38,168 nt of DNA. It comes from Lonsdalea britannica. Lineage in GTDB: Bacteria; Pseudomonadota; Gammaproteobacteria; Enterobacterales; Enterobacteriaceae. A program made the position numbers and the translations under genes. Numbering within the stretch: the stretch's first letter is position 1; each line of letters opens with the position of its first letter. The stretch is from assembly GCF_002111595.1 (NCBI RefSeq), contig NZ_LUTN01000025.1:1-38168 (forward strand). Reading direction: 5' to 3'. Below, one piece after another: positions 38,026 to 38,168 of this stretch. The notes beneath the pieces are model-generated. The model saw only the letters and a program-made list of their open reading frames with translations, had not been told where the DNA came from and searched no databases.

Positions 38026-38168
38026 TGCGGATGGTTTGACGGATACCGTAGATGGCAAAGGCTAGCCTATACAATCGCTTCTCCGCCTAATAAATAAGCG
38101 GGTGTCGATTACATAACGATCAGCAGTAGAATCATTGCCAAATCTGCGCAACTTCTTGCGCACTTCCC

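Overview
The window comes from a gamma-proteobacterium of the order Enterobacterales. Gene order yjeI - epmB - efp - blc - frdDCBA - epmA - mscM - psd - rsgA - orn - tRNA-Gly matches the E. coli backbone almost gene for gene, and metA, lysC and pgi are close to their enterobacterial counterparts. The accessory right half carries chaperone-usher fimbriae and a secreted sucrose-isomerase-type enzyme. That suits a plant-associated enterobacterium, perhaps Pectobacteriaceae such as Brenneria or Lonsdalea; the genus is an inference.

Layout. 1-500: a possible partial ORF running off the left edge, then the metA control region with MetJ boxes. 507-3254: metA and a convergent DASS-type anion transporter. 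3486-6989: lysC (minus) with its own promoter and lysine riboswitch, divergent from pgi. 7193-9876: yjeI-type lipoprotein, epmB, efp and blc. 10002-13308: the frdABCD operon. 13715-20854: epmA, psd-mscM, rsgA and orn. 21037-21112: a single tRNA-Gly(GCC), which ends the conserved backbone. 21294-23237: a tandem duplication of a gene for an unrecognised 250-aa protein. 23640-24995: an AT-rich stretch with an IS630-type transposase remnant. 24996-32698: a seven-gene chaperone-usher fimbrial cluster with two adhesin-plus-pilin modules. 33000-36400: a LysE-type exporter, a metC-like remnant and a secreted GH13 enzyme carrying the RLDRD motif of isomaltulose synthases. 36679-38025: an NTF2-like protein and a GhrA-like dehydrogenase.

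How the genes work together. efp, epmB and epmA are the EF-P translation factor and two enzymes of its beta-lysylation pathway. frdABCD is the anaerobic fumarate respiration complex. psd and mscM form a membrane-lipid and mechanosensitive-channel operon. The fimbrial genes encode a major pilin, chaperone, usher, two tip-adhesin-like proteins and two closely related minor pilins.

Most notable: (1) four genes (epmB, the fimbrial chaperone, the first adhesin and the ghrA-like gene) are each broken by what looks like one missing G on the coding strand, so either assembly errors or real decay; (2) a sucrose-isomerase gene with no neighbouring palatinose uptake or hydrolysis genes; (3) the 5' end of the ghrA-like region appears twice, on either side of the LysE/metC-remnant/isomerase segment, like an insertion or duplication scar; (4) the duplicated 250-aa protein genes beside the tRNA. 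I found no CRISPR array, intact prophage or recognisable defence system.
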